Assembly: GCA_963681505.1 (NCBI GenBank)
Contig: OY811977.1
Span: forward strand, 8,358,645 to 8,422,644
DNA length: 64,000 nt
Reading direction: 5' to 3'
DNA from: Eunapius fragilis
Lineage: Eukaryota > Porifera > Demospongiae > Spongillida > Spongillidae
The notes beneath the pieces are model-generated. The model did not search any database. It saw only the letters and a program-made list of their open reading frames with translations, and was not told the DNA's origin. Positions 42,292 through 54,701 of this stretch are shown in pieces; position 1 is the first letter of the stretch; the number at the start of each line of letters is the position of its first letter. The position numbers were made by a program, and so were the translations under genes.

Positions 42292-44879
42292 ACTAATAGA
42301 ACTTGTACTGTGCGTTGGCTATTTAATATTTCATTTGATAAGGGCAGATAACAAGAACCGTTGTCAGGCAATCAAGTAGTGGCATACAATCACTAACCTG
42401 CAAAATGCTTGTGAATTAAGGGATACAGTATATAAGATCAACAGTACCGATTGGGATTGATAAACTGCAATGCTCAAAGAGCAAATAATAAAATTGGGTT
42501 CCGTATAGCGATATGATGAATGTCATAAAAAACGTCACTCACGTCGAGCGGGACAGCCAAATGTCGGATCACTTTTCATTCGGATCACTTTTCATTCGGA
42601 TCACTTTTCCTTTCGTGGCGATAGAGCGATATCAAAAAGGATAACAGTTCTGCATTTGTTTCCGTGTATGTAAGGTTGAGCACTTTTAGAGAAAAAATAT
42701 ATTCGTGGATCTCCCCTTTTTATAAGACCCTTGTTTCGTTCCTTTTTGCACAACTATTGCCTTGTAACGCTATAAGCCAACAAGTTTCTCATAGACTAGA
42801 ATGATTTTATAACTTGTGCATAATAAATTACGTCTAGCGAGCGTGATTCAAATTCTTGTTCCTTCACGATGTGGAACCGGAGATAGGTACTGAATCTAAG
42901 AGCCCTTTGATGATTTCAGGGTACATACGGCTTCATGTTTATGTCCGACAATATTGCCAAAACGGTTGATCCAGAAAATGGAGTGGAGCAGTGACATACG
43001 GTAACTTCTATACTTTTCATTTTTCCTAAACTTGTTTCTTTGCTTTTAACACCACTTTAACTATTTATTCCTACATACCCCCAACTTTCTTGTAAACATA
43101 GTTTTTATCACTTGTGATATAAGAAATTCCATACCGCAATTAATTCGATTGACGATAACTAAATGCATTAGCCCACAAGGAACTAGATTCTTTGTGAAAC
43201 GGAACTGCAATAAGACTTTTCGATGCACACGCACAGATAAAACCGTCCTTCAATAGTAGTGTTTGGAATATTATCGTAAAAGTTGCGGTACATGGTGGAA
43301 ATGCATTAAACTAGAATCAATGCACTATTATTATTTCAGGACGAACGCCATTGGTACAAAATCATTGCCATGTATTATTTTAAGATCAAAATACGAGAAA
43401 CTGCAGGATAAATGTATTGCTAATATACAAATATATCTCAATGATCTGCTTACCCGTTGGTGAACGTTGCGCCTCAGTAGTGCCCTGTACATGAGAGGGA
43501 ATAAAATAGGAAGTATTGACAGTGATGATGGTGAACGCATGTGCATGAGCATCTGTCCATGCGGGTTTAAGACACGCATGAAAGCATATACTTCCACGCG
43601 CACGTGCATGCGTGCATGAGATAAAAAACATTAATGTAAACTGAGTACAATAAAAGTAGTGTGAGGGACAGGGGTATCCGTAAGCCGACCATTACAGCTA
43701 GCGCACGCGCTGGTGCCAGTTTGTGGTGCATGGATCAAGCATATAGCCTTGGGCCATACCCCAGCCTCCACTTCACTCTATGTTTAAGTTTCATATGCAT
43801 ATGGTCTCCACTGTTCACTTATCTTTACACTCTGACTACTTTAGAATATCGGTCTCGACTAGTTCCATGCAGGGCTGCCAAAGGCCAGCTGGCCTGTCAG
43901 GCTAGACCACTTCCCCTCCATGTAGCATTAAGTACATACAGTATTTGACTGCCATATTTTTACTCGTACAAACCAAGCTCTCTTCTTGTTCAGAATCCAA
44001 GTATTAAATTGAATCGTAAATAGAAACGTATACTTTATAGTGTATACTACACTAACAATACATTTATTAGTTCTTAATCATCTGGTGTAATCTATATAAT
44101 ACGTTGATTTGTATTACACACCTTATGTGGCCATGCAACAGCAAGCACATTAATATAAGCATGTAGTGAAGATGATTGTAATAATAGAATCATTAATTAT
44201 GTTTAATTTTATCTCTGACTTGCTTCTCACCTTCCCTCGCCCCCAGCTCTTGTTTGGAGCTTTTAGAAATTACAACTATAACTTCAGTACCTTGATCAAA
44301 TCTTTTTGTAAAAATTTTACAAATGATTCATTCGTGAGTAATATTACCTTCCAATGGACTGGAAGAAATTGAGGATAGGAAGGAACATAATCAACGGATT
44401 TGCTAGCACTGAACCTCATGCACCTTACGCATATGGATGGTAACACTGTGACACATGCAGGAAGACTTAGTAGTAGTGGTACAAGCGAGCTAGGATAAGA
44501 GTAAGAGAACAATGAGAGAAAGATAGGACTAGCTCTGGGAGAGCTAAGCAGACGCATGCAGTCTGCATGAAGTGCTTGCATGCGATCAAATCCTGCATGC
44601 AGGAGAGCTAGCTGTTTAGTTTAGGTTAGGGCAGCGTTTAAGTTAGCGCGCGCCCAAGGGCGCCCCGCGCTTTTCAAATCGCAATGTAATTTGTAACAAG
44701 CACCACAACTATGAAATTTAAACACATGAAATACATTATCGAAGGATATAAAAAACACACCAAGTCTAGCATGATGATACAGCCGGGTCTATGGTGCAGG
44801 AAAGCTCCGATGCAGGTAAAATTGAGTCGTGGTTTATTAGAATACTAGCAATTGAAACCAAGCTCAGTATTTAGCCTAC
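42292..44879. other. Intergenic with half copies of H and a 17 bp repeat
   Basis: Single H-like arms lie at about 42700-42825 and 43015-43125 (ACACCAC or ACAACTA, then CCAACTTTCT or CCAACAAGTTTCT, then the ACTTGTG end). A 17 bp unit, TCGGATCACTTTTCATT, is repeated three times at 42568-42615. No gene is recognised to 44879. Confidence 0.6.
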
Positions 44880-46360
44880 TGCTTTACATACTGCCTAAAC
44901 CTAAACGGCAGTGTCGGCACACCCGACCTGTTCATGTTGAGGTGGTAATTGCAAGCATCACTTACATTTGATGCTGGAGAAATTGCGCTGTGACTTTAGC
45001 TCTTATCAGTGCCTATTCGATCCTACATGTAAACGGTACAGCTGTCGACCACCCCCACTGACCGCGTCTATGTTAAGGCACCACAGTTGCAACAACAAAA
45101 AACAAAGGCCTAGTGGCTTTTGTTGTAAGCAGTGCTTATCCGGCAAGATCCAACCTATATACTACCTAAACTAAACGGTTGGGGTCGCCCCACCCTAGCT
45201 GATTGTAATTTTAAGGCACCAAACACTTAATGCATGCAGGCAATGTGGCTTTCGTTGTTAAGAGTGCTTTTTCAACCTATTCGACTCTGTACGTACTGCC
45301 TAAACCAAAGCGTTGCCCCGCCTGTTTATGTTAAGGCATGCAGTATCTGAAAAAAAAAAAAATACCTTACTTTAATGCAGAAGTAATTACCCTGTGGCTA
45401 TATCAATAGTGCTTGTCCAATTAACCTATTCGATCCTATACTGCTCTACTTACTGCCTAAACTTAAACGGTGCAGCGGTCGACAACCCCCTCGCCCTATT
45501 TATGCTAAGGCATGCATTAAAAATCTATTCGACCCTGACTGCCTAAACCTAAACGGTGCCCCAGCCCTGTTTATGTGAAAGCAGTACCTGAAAAAATGCA
45601 CTTACCTTAAGGCAGCACTGCAAATAATGCTTACTTTAATGCAGGCGATGTGGCTTTCGTTGTCAGGAATGTTTATTCTACCTATTCGACCCTGTACTGC
45701 CTAAACCTAAATGGTGCCCCGCCCTGTTTGTGTTAAGGCAGCCGTATCTGAAAAAAAAAAAACACTTCCTTTAATGCAGGAGTAATTGCCCTGTGGCTAC
45801 ATCTATAGTTATTATGAGTGCTTGTCCAATTAACCTATTCGATCCTATACTGCTTAACTTAATGCCTAAACTTAAACGGTGCAGCAGTCGAAAACCCCCG
45901 CGCCTTGTTTATGTTAAGGCACTATACTTGCAGCAATAAAAAACAAAGGCATTGTTTTGTCGCGTGGGAGAAATTGCGTTGTGCATGGTTTTTGTTGGAA
46001 GCAGTGCATATCCATGATCCAACATATATTACTGGTCGACCAGCCCCACCCTAGCTGTTTACATTAAGGCAGCACTGCTTACGTTAATGCTCGCGATGTG
46101 GCTTTCGTTGCTATTCAACCTAGGCTATTCGACCCTGTACTGCCTAAACCTTAATGGTGCCCCCGCCCTGTTTGCTTCACCTTATTCCTATGGTACCCAT
46201 GCTTCACCTGGACAAATTGCGCTGTGGCTTTTGTTTGTGGCTTTCGTTGTTATCCAACCCATATTCGACCCGTACTGCCTCAACCTAAACGGTGCCCCCG
46301 CCCTGTTTATGTTAATGTATACAGCTAGGGTGAGGCTGGTCGACCGCAACCGTTTTAGTT
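44880..46360 (+). repeat. Satellite array, forward part
   Basis: About three and a half units of roughly 410-490 bp. Each contains CTATTCGAT/ACCCT, ACTGCCTAAACCTAAACGGTG, CCCCGCCCTGTTTATGTTAAGGCA, ATTGCGCTGTGGCTTTTGTTG and CAGCTAGGGTGGGG-type words. Within a unit the CCTAAACCTAAACGG block also recurs. Small ORFs are artefacts. Confidence 0.85.
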
Positions 46361-46654
46361 TGTAATATAGGTTGGATCACTGATAAGCACTTCTTACAAC
46401 AATAGCCACAGCGCATTTTCGGTCACAATAAAACCGACAAGGTCTTTGTTGCAAGTATAATGCCTTAACATAAACAGGGCCCGGGTTTTTTCGACCGCTG
46501 TACCGTTTAAATTTAAGCATTAGGTAGAGCAGTATACGATCGAATAGGTTAATTGGACAAGCACTCATCAAAACTATAGATGTAGCAACAGGGCAATTAC
46601 TCCTGCATTAAAAGAAGGGTTTTTTTTTCCACATACTGCATGCCTTAACATAAA

Positions 46655-46687
<33 letters not shown>

Positions 46688-47530
46688 ATTTACGTTTAGG
46701 CAGTACACGGTCAAAAAGGTTTAAAGCCACATCTTCTGCATGCATGATAGTAAGCATTATTTGCAGTGCTGCCTTAATGTAAACAGCTAAATAAAGGTGG
46801 GGCTGGTCGACTTCACCCGTTTTAGTTTATATATATGCCTCGATACAGGCAGTAATATAGGTTGGATCATGGGGATAAGCACTGCTTACAACAAAAGCCA
46901 CAGCGCAATTTTACCCACAATAAAACAAGGCCTTCATTTTTTGTTGTTGCAAGTATACTGCCTAAACATTTAAACAGGACGCGGGGTTTTCGACCGCTGT
47001 ACCCTTTTAGTTTATGCAGTAAGTAGAGCAGTATAGGATCGAATAGGTTAATTGGACAAGCACTCATAATAACTATAGATGTAGCCACAGGGCAATTACT
47101 CCTGCATTAAAGGAAGTGTTTTTTTTTTCCCGATACTGCCGGCATGCATGCCTTAACATATATAAAGAGCGGGGGCATGCACCATTTATAGGTTTAGGCA
47201 GTACAGGGTCGAATAGCCTATAGGTTGAATAAGCACTCCTAACAACGAAAGCCACATCGCCTGCGTTAACGTATATTGGCATTATTTGCAGTGCTGCCTT
47301 AATGTAAACAGCTAGGGTGGGGCTGGTTTAGGAAGTAATATAGGTTGGATCATGGATATGCACTGCTTACAACAAAAGCCACAACGCAATTTCTTTCACA
47401 ACAAAACAAGGCCTTTGTTTTTTTTTGTTGTTGCAAGTATAGTGCCTTAACATAAATAGGGCGCGGGGGGTTTCGGCCGCTGTACCGTTTACGTTTCGGC
47501 AGTAAGGAGAGCAGTAAGGAGTCGAGAGCA
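46361..47530 (-). repeat. Satellite array, reversed part
   Basis: The same unit in the opposite direction, with GGTTGGATCA at 46371, 46858 and 47341 (period about 485) and GATCGAATAGGTTAATTGGAC at 46538 and 47037. A G tract (46656-46685) replaces part of one unit. The array inverts at about 46360. Confidence 0.85.
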
Positions 47531-47741
47531 CCCAGATCTCCTTGTGATATAAGTGATGGCTAACCACAGTATCATTATTTAAACAAGAATCTGGAACGTT
47601 CAGCGAGCCATTGAATACGAGAGTTTCAAGCTATATTATCCTATAGCTACATAATTATACAAGTATATGGTTAATGAATACGTTAATTGTGGTTAATCGT
47701 TAATTATTCATAGGCGGCCGTACGGCCGTGCCTGAACTTCA
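47531..47741. other. Spacer between satellite and element
   Basis: AT-rich; GGCGGCCGTACGGCCG is a short palindrome at 47714-47729. Nothing else. Confidence 0.4.
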
Positions 47742-49544
47742 CCTTTAATCTCCAATCGTCCTAGATCTAGGATGATCGTCCTAGATCTAGGACGACTAAC
47801 TCAGCTGCTGAAAATAAGGAACGCCTGTTTTGAAAATTTTGAAACCGTTCTGCCTTATCTAGATAAGTCCATGCTACTTAGAAATGGCCATTATGGTTTT
47901 TATCGTGCGTCACGAGATAAAAGCATCCAAACGTTGCGCATCCATCAATTTGCGGGGCGGGCATTACCGCGAAAATGGGAAAGAACTTCGCCGTCGATGA
48001 GGCTGTTGTAGGGAAGTTAAGAGGAATCTGATTTGTTCTAGAAGAGTTGTGCATGTCGTAGGAGCATGTCATAAGTGTCGGATTAACTTTAAGTGGTCAA
48101 ACGACACGACCACAGAGGGAAAAGTCGAGGGCGTTCATAAAGACGGCTTAGTTGGAGAGGTCAGGCGGTACAATAAGCAGAAGAGTTGTGATCTTGGTGA
48201 GAATGCTGAATAAGGTTGTTCAGAGGCCTCTACTAGTCACAAGAAACGCTACAGCGCCCTCAGCAGTAATGAGGAGCCGACAAGAGAAGCGATCAAAGGG
48301 AACAGGTTTGTATAATCGGGGGGCGTGGTTCATGCGATATGGATTTACTTTCGCATGCTCTTATTACATTTAGGGACGAAATGGAGAATGACCACTACAG
48401 CCGGACTACTTAGGGGAAGGGCATGGTATTGCTGCAGTTGTAGGAGGAAGTGGCATAGTGCAGCAGATACTCTGTACTGTCGCCAAGCATGCACAGAATA
48501 ACATTATTGTATAGCGAGTCAGTAGCATTGAATGTAACTTGGGTGCACAACCTGCCATTTGAAATGCTCCAATGTGTTGGTTACAGCAATGTTGCTGTGC
48601 AACACAATAGTACCAGTTTTCCATACTTGCTTTGTCTATCAGTATTAAAAATACACCTTACAAGATGTTAGCCACACTAACAACATTGAATAACATTATA
48701 TTACATCTGATTAACAGCTAATTGTATTCATTACATTCCAGCAATATTTGATATCATTAAACTAACATGTAAACACAAAATGCATGCAAATCATTTATGG
48801 TGCTGGTATTGTCAGATATCTATTTTCGTATTTTCATAAGTGAGAAACGGTTAAATCCTAATTTTTTTACAAAATATATATGTTGCATTAGATTATTGCT
48901 TTTATAAAATGTTTATTAAAGTCCATGTTTAACTCTTTATAAATAACTACATAATTAATTAATAAAATTTGAATATTAAAATCACAACATGTAATTGGTT
49001 AATTAATTTGAGGAAAGAGCACTAACTAGCAGAACCATAAAGGATTGGATCTGGCAAGGTCAATTATAATAATTCTCCTCCTGAATGATAATTTTGCTCG
49101 TCATGTAAATGGTATCATTTATAGATGTCACTCAAACCTAATGCGCTTATCTCATCACACAGGGATTGGAGCATAAAGTATGCATAAATCATGAATGTGG
49201 TTATAGAGCAGTGTTATACTAATGTAAAAATGTGTTCCTCTGAAATAGAGCACATATGGGTGTGAAGTTACAAGCAAAAAAAGACACTGATTCACTTTCT
49301 CCACTTTTTTCACCAATTTTGGCAATAAACTTATTTTGCTGCAGTAATATAAGAAAATTAATGAATTGTTAAAGAGTGTTCTTCTTAACTAATATTTATC
49401 CAGCTATGATTAACAACCATAATAAAATATTAAGTTCGAAAATACAATGTTTAATTCTATTAATTTCAAAGCTGTAATACGGTGGTCCTAGATCTAGGAC
49501 CGCTAACGGTCTAGATCTAGGACCACTGCCTGGAGATTAAAGGT
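47742..49544. mobile_element. Element with ACCTTTAATCTCC ends and CCTAGATCTAGG palindromes
   Basis: The left ACCTTTAATCTCC and its reverse complement at the right end (49532-49544) define 1803 bp. Each end carries two copies of a 12 bp palindrome, CCTAGATCTAGG or a close variant. No target duplication is clear. The left third (47800-48300) has frames with mixed composition, for example KVEGVHKDGLVGEVRRY-like near 48120, but nothing recognised; the right part is AT-rich and non-coding. It sits among remnants of the satellite (CCTAAACTAAAC at 49559). Confidence 0.65.
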
Positions 49545-50322
49545 TAAACGCTGCCTTAACCTAAACTAAACAAGTTTAGAGCAATCAAAGCGTGAAGCGA
49601 CTTCGGAAAATGTCAATGTAACGCTTCTGCATGGGAGCATGGAAGGACTTACGCTTTTTCATGCATATTTGGATGTTTGTAGGCAGCGAAATTCTGTTCA
49701 CAATATTGCAACGGGTTTGTAAGGTCCGCGTGACGAACATTTCATTAAAAAGAATAACGGATACCTCCATTTCACGAAGGCTGTGTACAATCGTTTGACT
49801 GCTACTTCAGACCAGCTGCCAAACGAAGGATAACACATGATGATGTAGATCCGTCCTTTTGAAATTAAAGATTAAAGACTCTGCAATGTGCATATCATTC
49901 CCGTTTTCAGGAAACGAAGCTTACAGACACCTGAGTCGCACATAAGCGATTAAATGAACGGGTATGGGTTTTATCAGAAAGAGGTGTCGTTCGTCTCTGC
50001 GACGTCGCAGGAATAGAAGAATGTTCTATTCCTACATATCTATACGCAGCAACGCGGCGCGTCGCGCCGCAATGCGAGCCGCTGTATGTACAAAATAAGA
50101 GCGATCACGGAGCCACAAGTTAACTACGTATCGCCTCGTATTGCCGGTCTTGCATCAATTTGTGAGCCAGGCTTTAGCACTTGTTGCGCACTATACCTAA
50201 TTGCCTAATAGATGCATGGTTAAGCAACAAGCAACGCCATTCTAAGGGAATTATTTGTTTTCAATAAAGATTCTCCGCGTGTATGTCGTAAACCTAAACG
50301 TGCCACATCGTGATTAGAGACT
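49545..50322. other. Spacer with one AGCCTGGCTCAC terminus
   Basis: The stretch ending at about 50178 (reverse complement AAAGCCTGGCTCACAAATTG) resembles the ends of 37291-37925 and has CGC/GCG-rich words next to it (50045-50090). The opposite end was not found. Nothing else. Confidence 0.5.
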
Positions 50323-50634
50323 TTATACCACCTCGCCGAATGCATGACGAGTCTGTGACATTAACGCTACAGTTCCATTTCCAAGAGGAATGGCGGTCAC
50401 CACTGTTTCTCGCACACCAGCTAGCCATCCGCCGTCAGTTTCGACCGCAACTGCATCCCTTTTCACACTAACAATAGCATCCTTGCACTGCTTATGTTGA
50501 GCGCTACTGGCTGTAACAACAGACATTATTATATTACAGCCGACGATGAGCAGCACACTATACCAAATCCAACTTTGGAGTGAGCTTAAATAGTGTGTTT
50601 CACGGATGTTTACTGCGATCTCGTTACTATTCAT
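50323..50634 (-). CDS. Hypothetical 103-residue membrane protein
   Basis: The open frame starts MNSNEIAVNIRETHYL, has a hydrophobic segment at about residues 22-43 (WIWYSVLLIVGCNIIMSVV) and ends HAFGEVV. Balanced composition and a single strong hydrophobic helix are the only support. No family is recognised, no poly(A) signal is seen just downstream, and a chance frame is possible. Confidence 0.25.
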   Translation of the reverse strand: MNSNEIAVNIRETHYLSSLQSWIWYSVLLIVGCNIIMSVVTASSAQHKQCKDAIVSVKRDAVAVETDGGWLAGVRETVVTAIPLGNGTVALMSQTRHAFGEVV

Positions 50635-50749
50635 TGCGAATGCTCAGCGGTCTGCTAATCATATTCATTTTCATTGGCAAGGGTCTGTGGTATCCGGAGG
50701 TAATCTGTTTACAATAGGAGCCTGCCAGAGCGGGCTATAGCGCTACACA

Positions 50750-50945
50750 ATGACAGTGCAGATTTACTCAGTGTAAAAGGCATTGTTATACAGTACCGTA
50801 TAACGTGTGCATTCTTCTGTTATCCACACGTTATACACATGTTATACGCTTCAGTATAACATTGCGTATTGGGACGCTATACACAGGTGTGTATAATAAC
50901 ACCTAGTATATGTATAACAACGCAGTATAACACACTCATGGTATT
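50750..50945. repeat. Cluster of GTATAAC/GTTATAC words
   Basis: At least eight copies of the heptamer in both directions in under 200 bp, for example ACCGTATAACGTG, CACGTTATACACATGTTATAC and ATGTATAACAACG. Similar, sparser words occur on both sides of the hAT element at 57559-58315. Confidence 0.7.
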
Positions 50946-51271
50946 CATAATGCTCGTTTACAAGCAAAAAAATCATAGGAAACCACAACGTTTGATAAAG
51001 TAGCATATCCAAAGTCCACACATGATGCAGTTAGCATAAAAGTTAGTTCTTTGTGAGATCTTGGGGTCTTGCAATAGCTTCGTATCAGTGTTTCAATGTT
51101 CGACACCTATTGGGGTTCAAACCTATACCATATCTTTCTGCAGGAACATTCAATTTACATCAGATTTGGTACGTAGAGAGATCCTGTACCTAATATTTCT
51201 CTTCGTTGATACCATTATGGAGATACAGCAGGAGTGGATATATTATTCGGACAATTTTCTGAGCATTCCCG

Positions 51272-51363
51272 CCAGCCGCAGCCCTGGGTTGGTCAGCCAC
51301 AGCCCTGGGTTGGCCAGCCACAGCCCTGGGTTGGCCAGCCACAGCCGTGGTTTGGCCAGCCAT
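51272..51363 (+). repeat. 21 bp minisatellite
   Basis: About four and a half copies of AGCCACAGCCCTGGGTTGGCC. In frame it would encode SPGLASH heptads, but the surrounding 118-residue frame has no other support. Confidence 0.85.
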
Positions 51364-52014
51364 TCTTATCAATGTAATAATTTTCTAAGCACTACTGAAC
51401 AAATGCAAATTAATTAACATGATGAAATCTATGAAGATGTGCCACAACCCAACCTCGTTTTTGTTTGATACTCCCTATCAGTTTTGTACAACCACTTACT
51501 ATGTTTCATACTTCTATTCTCCATGACATCGCATCCAATAATCCACCCACATCCCTATTACAAGCCGGTTAATTAAGGTTAACGTGTGTGTAAATTGAGG
51601 TTAATGAATAGCAAACTGAGGTTTAGCGCTGTGGCTACAGGGGGAACTCGTCCAAGGTTTAGTTCCTATAGCTAGCTGCTAGCTTTTATGGTTGGAGAAA
51701 GAGGGCGGATTACGAAGCGCTATAAATTACCCACAACGTTTTCAACAGCCAATGAATGTTATAAGCAGTACTGAAGTCGGCAAGGCTCTCAACTGACAGT
51801 TATGTGAAAGCTACAATGAATGGAGCGTATTTTCTCCATCTGCGAGGTGCAAAAAGTCTCCACTTTCGAGTCCCCCTTGTCATAACAAACAATCACATGC
51901 AGTAATGTAAACACCACGTTACTAATAAATTCAAATTTGTATGCGCAAGGTCGAAATTGCACAGACAAAACATGGAATTGCTCGGAAAATGTTCGATGTC
52001 CGACTGTTATTTCC
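51364..52014. other. Intergenic, nothing recognised
   Basis: No feature recognised. Confidence 0.4.
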
Positions 52015-53408
52015 ACCCCTGTACAGTTGTGAAAAGTAATAGCACATTTCCCGGGCATTTCGTGCCATTACCTATTGCGTCCAGCTTCCATTCCTCACTG
52101 TACATGAGTATGCAACAGCTCGATCCCCGGGCACGCCCATGCAACTGCCCAACAAACAAACAGGTTAAGAATAGATTGTGTTTTTCAGTATTTCTAAAAA
52201 AATAATGAAAGTACATCGATTCGGCTGCCATCACGGTGTACGATACACGATGAAGAAATGGTTGGTTGGGTTCATTTTTAACTTTAACACTTTTGGGTAC
52301 CACACCTCCTCCATGTATAGTACGCCCACTGCACAAGCTATTTAATCACAATATAGTACATTAGAGCCTAGCCCATAGTTCACGTACAGACCCTGCACAC
52401 ATACACACACATACAATCACTCGAGACCACATCAACACTGTCTTTCTGTCATTTCTGCATGTTTTAAATAACACAATGTTCACACACAACACGCACACAC
52501 ACACACAACACACACACACAAACACTGCAAAAAGTTCTTGCGCAAGATCTTACAATAAGACTTGCCCAAGATATTTGCCTAGACTTGTCCAACATCTTGC
52601 ACAAGATGTCAAGATGATGGCAGCCAAAATCTTGGCCTGGGTATCGTGGCCTCTTTGGCAGGATCTTGAGTAGTCTTGCGCAAAAATACAACCTTGAATG
52701 GAAAGCATTTACAAGGACAGAGGACCAATCACAAAGAACATTACATGTACATAGAACATGTCCTAGTTAAGGGGCCCACAATAGACCACATACATTGTAC
52801 ATGCACAATTGGCTGGTCATAAGGGAACACTGTGTCCTTCAAATGAACCAAAAAACAGAGGAGGTGACTATTTATAAACACAGAGAACCTGACACAAGGA
52901 ATGGAATACACGTACAGAGAAATAGTTACCAGAAACATGCACCGCTTATGGTTAAAAAAACCACATATATATAAACTGTTAGTGATGACCATACAACTGT
53001 ATGTGTTCATGTGTGTGTGTGTGTGTTGTTGTATGTGAGTGCATGTATGTAATTGTGGACATCTAACTAAAGGTGACCAGATGATTGATAAATAGTTTAC
53101 AGTAGCAAAGACAGACAGACAGTGAAAAGGTGAATTTTGATTATATACATTTATTATGGACTTAGCGATTGTGTATGTGTGTGTGTGCTTATCTGTAGGG
53201 GTGTGCCCAGCAATAATTTCTTGCCCAAGACACACTAAATTGCCCAAGACTACACAAGAGCCTGCCAAAGAGGCCAAGATGACCCAGGTCAAGATTTTGG
53301 CTGCCATCATCTTGGAATCTTGTGCAAGTTGTTGGACAAGTCTAGGCAAATCTGGGACATTTCTTGCGCTGTTGTAAGATCTTGCGCAAGAAATTGTATG
53401 TGTGTGTG

Positions 53409-53443
<35 letters not shown>

Positions 53444-53865
53444 GTGTGTTATTTACAACAGCAAAGACAGTGCAGAGTGTTGATATGGACTCTGTGGGTG
53501 TCTGTATGTGTATGTGTGCAGGGTCTGTACGTGAACTATGGACTAGGCTATAATGTAGTATATTGTGTATTAAATAGCTTGTGCAGTGGGCGTACTATAC
53601 ATGGAGGAGGTGTGGTACCCAAAAGTGTTAAAGTTAAACGAACCCAACCAACCATTTCTACATGGTGTATCGTGCACAGGTGATGGCAGCCGAATCGATG
53701 TAATACTCTGATCGCATTTTAGAAATATTGAAAAGCTAGTTTGTTTTTTGGGCGGTCAGATGGGCGTGCAAGAGGAGTTGTTGCACATTCACATACTCGC
53801 CAGTCATTATAGGTAATGGCGTGAAATGCCCAGGAAATGTGCTATTACTTTGCACACCTGTATTG
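52015..53865. mobile_element. Non-autonomous element with 660 bp inverted arms
   Basis: The left arm 52015-52690 and right arm 53205-53865 are reverse complements with moderate divergence. Paired blocks from outside in are GTAATAGCACATTTCC.GGGCATTTC, CATCGATTCGGCTGCC, GGTACCACACCTCCTCCATG, AGCTATTTAAT and AAGATCTTGCGCAAG/CTTGCGCAAGATCTT. CA and TG microsatellites face each other inside the arms. The 500 bp centre has no recognisable gene. The outermost 60 bp belong to repeat D. Confidence 0.8.
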
Positions 53866-53955
53866 GCCACGTAACGGATCCAGTAAAAATTAACGAACAG
53901 GGCAGATCAATAGGTACAGGATCCCCCTACGTACAAACAATATTTGATGTGAATT
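53812..53955 (+). repeat. Dispersed repeat D, copy beside the inverted element
   Basis: Shares GGTAATGGCGTGAAATG, TTACTTTGCACA, GTAACGGATCC, TTAACGAACAG and CAATAGGTACAGGATCC with the other copies. The left arm of the element has only its first part (52025-52075). Confidence 0.7.
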
Positions 53956-53984
53956 GAATGTTGAAATTCTCAATAACCACCACG

Positions 53985-54425
53985 TTACAAACTACACAGC
54001 AAAATTAAAATATGCACCAACAGTTGTGGCTCACATGACGTAGCCACACCCACTTCGGCACACACCCTATGAAAGGAGTGACCTGCAAGTGACCTGCATT
54101 TCTCAAGGTCCACGGACATTCCTAACAAACACTAGGGAACGAACTACACAACAAAATTTTTAAAATGTGCACCAATGATTGTGGCTCACATGACTAACCA
54201 CACCCACTTTGACACACAACCTATGAGCGGGGTGACCTGCAAATCTCAAGGTCCACGGACATTCTTAACAAATACCAAGTTTCAAAATACACAACAAATT
54301 AAAAATATGCACCAACAAATGTGGCTCACATGACTAACCACACCCACTTAGACACACAACCCTAGGAGAGTGGTGACCAGTAAGTGATATGCAAGACTTC
54401 CACGAACATTCCTAACAAACACCGG
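53985..54425 (+). repeat. Three tandem units of about 147 bp
   Basis: Each unit contains TATGCACCAA or TGTGCACCAA, TGTGGCTCACATGAC, CCACACCCACTT, ACACAC.CCTA.GA and CACGGACATTC or CACGAACATTC, then CTAACAAACAC. Units start at about 53992, 54137 and 54285. Confidence 0.85.
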
Positions 54426-54558
54426 GATAGTACAAACACACATTAATTACACGTCACACCCCCTGCATGTTGGAATTTAGCCAGATTACGTGATCCGTCG
54501 AGGACAGAAGTTTCTAAGAAATTACAAGTTTTGCCTAGTCCCCCGCACACACAAACAC

Positions 54559-54559
54559 A

Positions 54560-54625
<66 letters not shown>
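54559..54625. repeat. CA microsatellite
   Basis: Pure (CA)n of about 65 bases just before the hAT element. Confidence 0.95.
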
Positions 54626-54627
<2 letters not shown>

Positions 54628-54701
54628 GGGCACCCTACACATGCACTATCACGCGTGCGCACAGCCACTGGCACACATGGTGCTTACTTCAGCCCTCTGA
54701 G

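Noticed and set aside
46371..47365. CRISPR-like array
   Set aside because: Repeats are about 485 bp apart with long diverged units in a eukaryotic satellite; there are no short exact repeats with spacers.
44880..47530. CCTAAACC repeats as an internal telomere
   Set aside because: The blocks are short, imperfect and embedded in a unit of 410-490 bp; there is no run of uninterrupted telomere repeats.
47742..48300. Merlin/IS1016-like transposase in the 1.8 kb element
   Set aside because: A few residues looked suggestive, but no ordered catalytic motifs could be found in any one frame.
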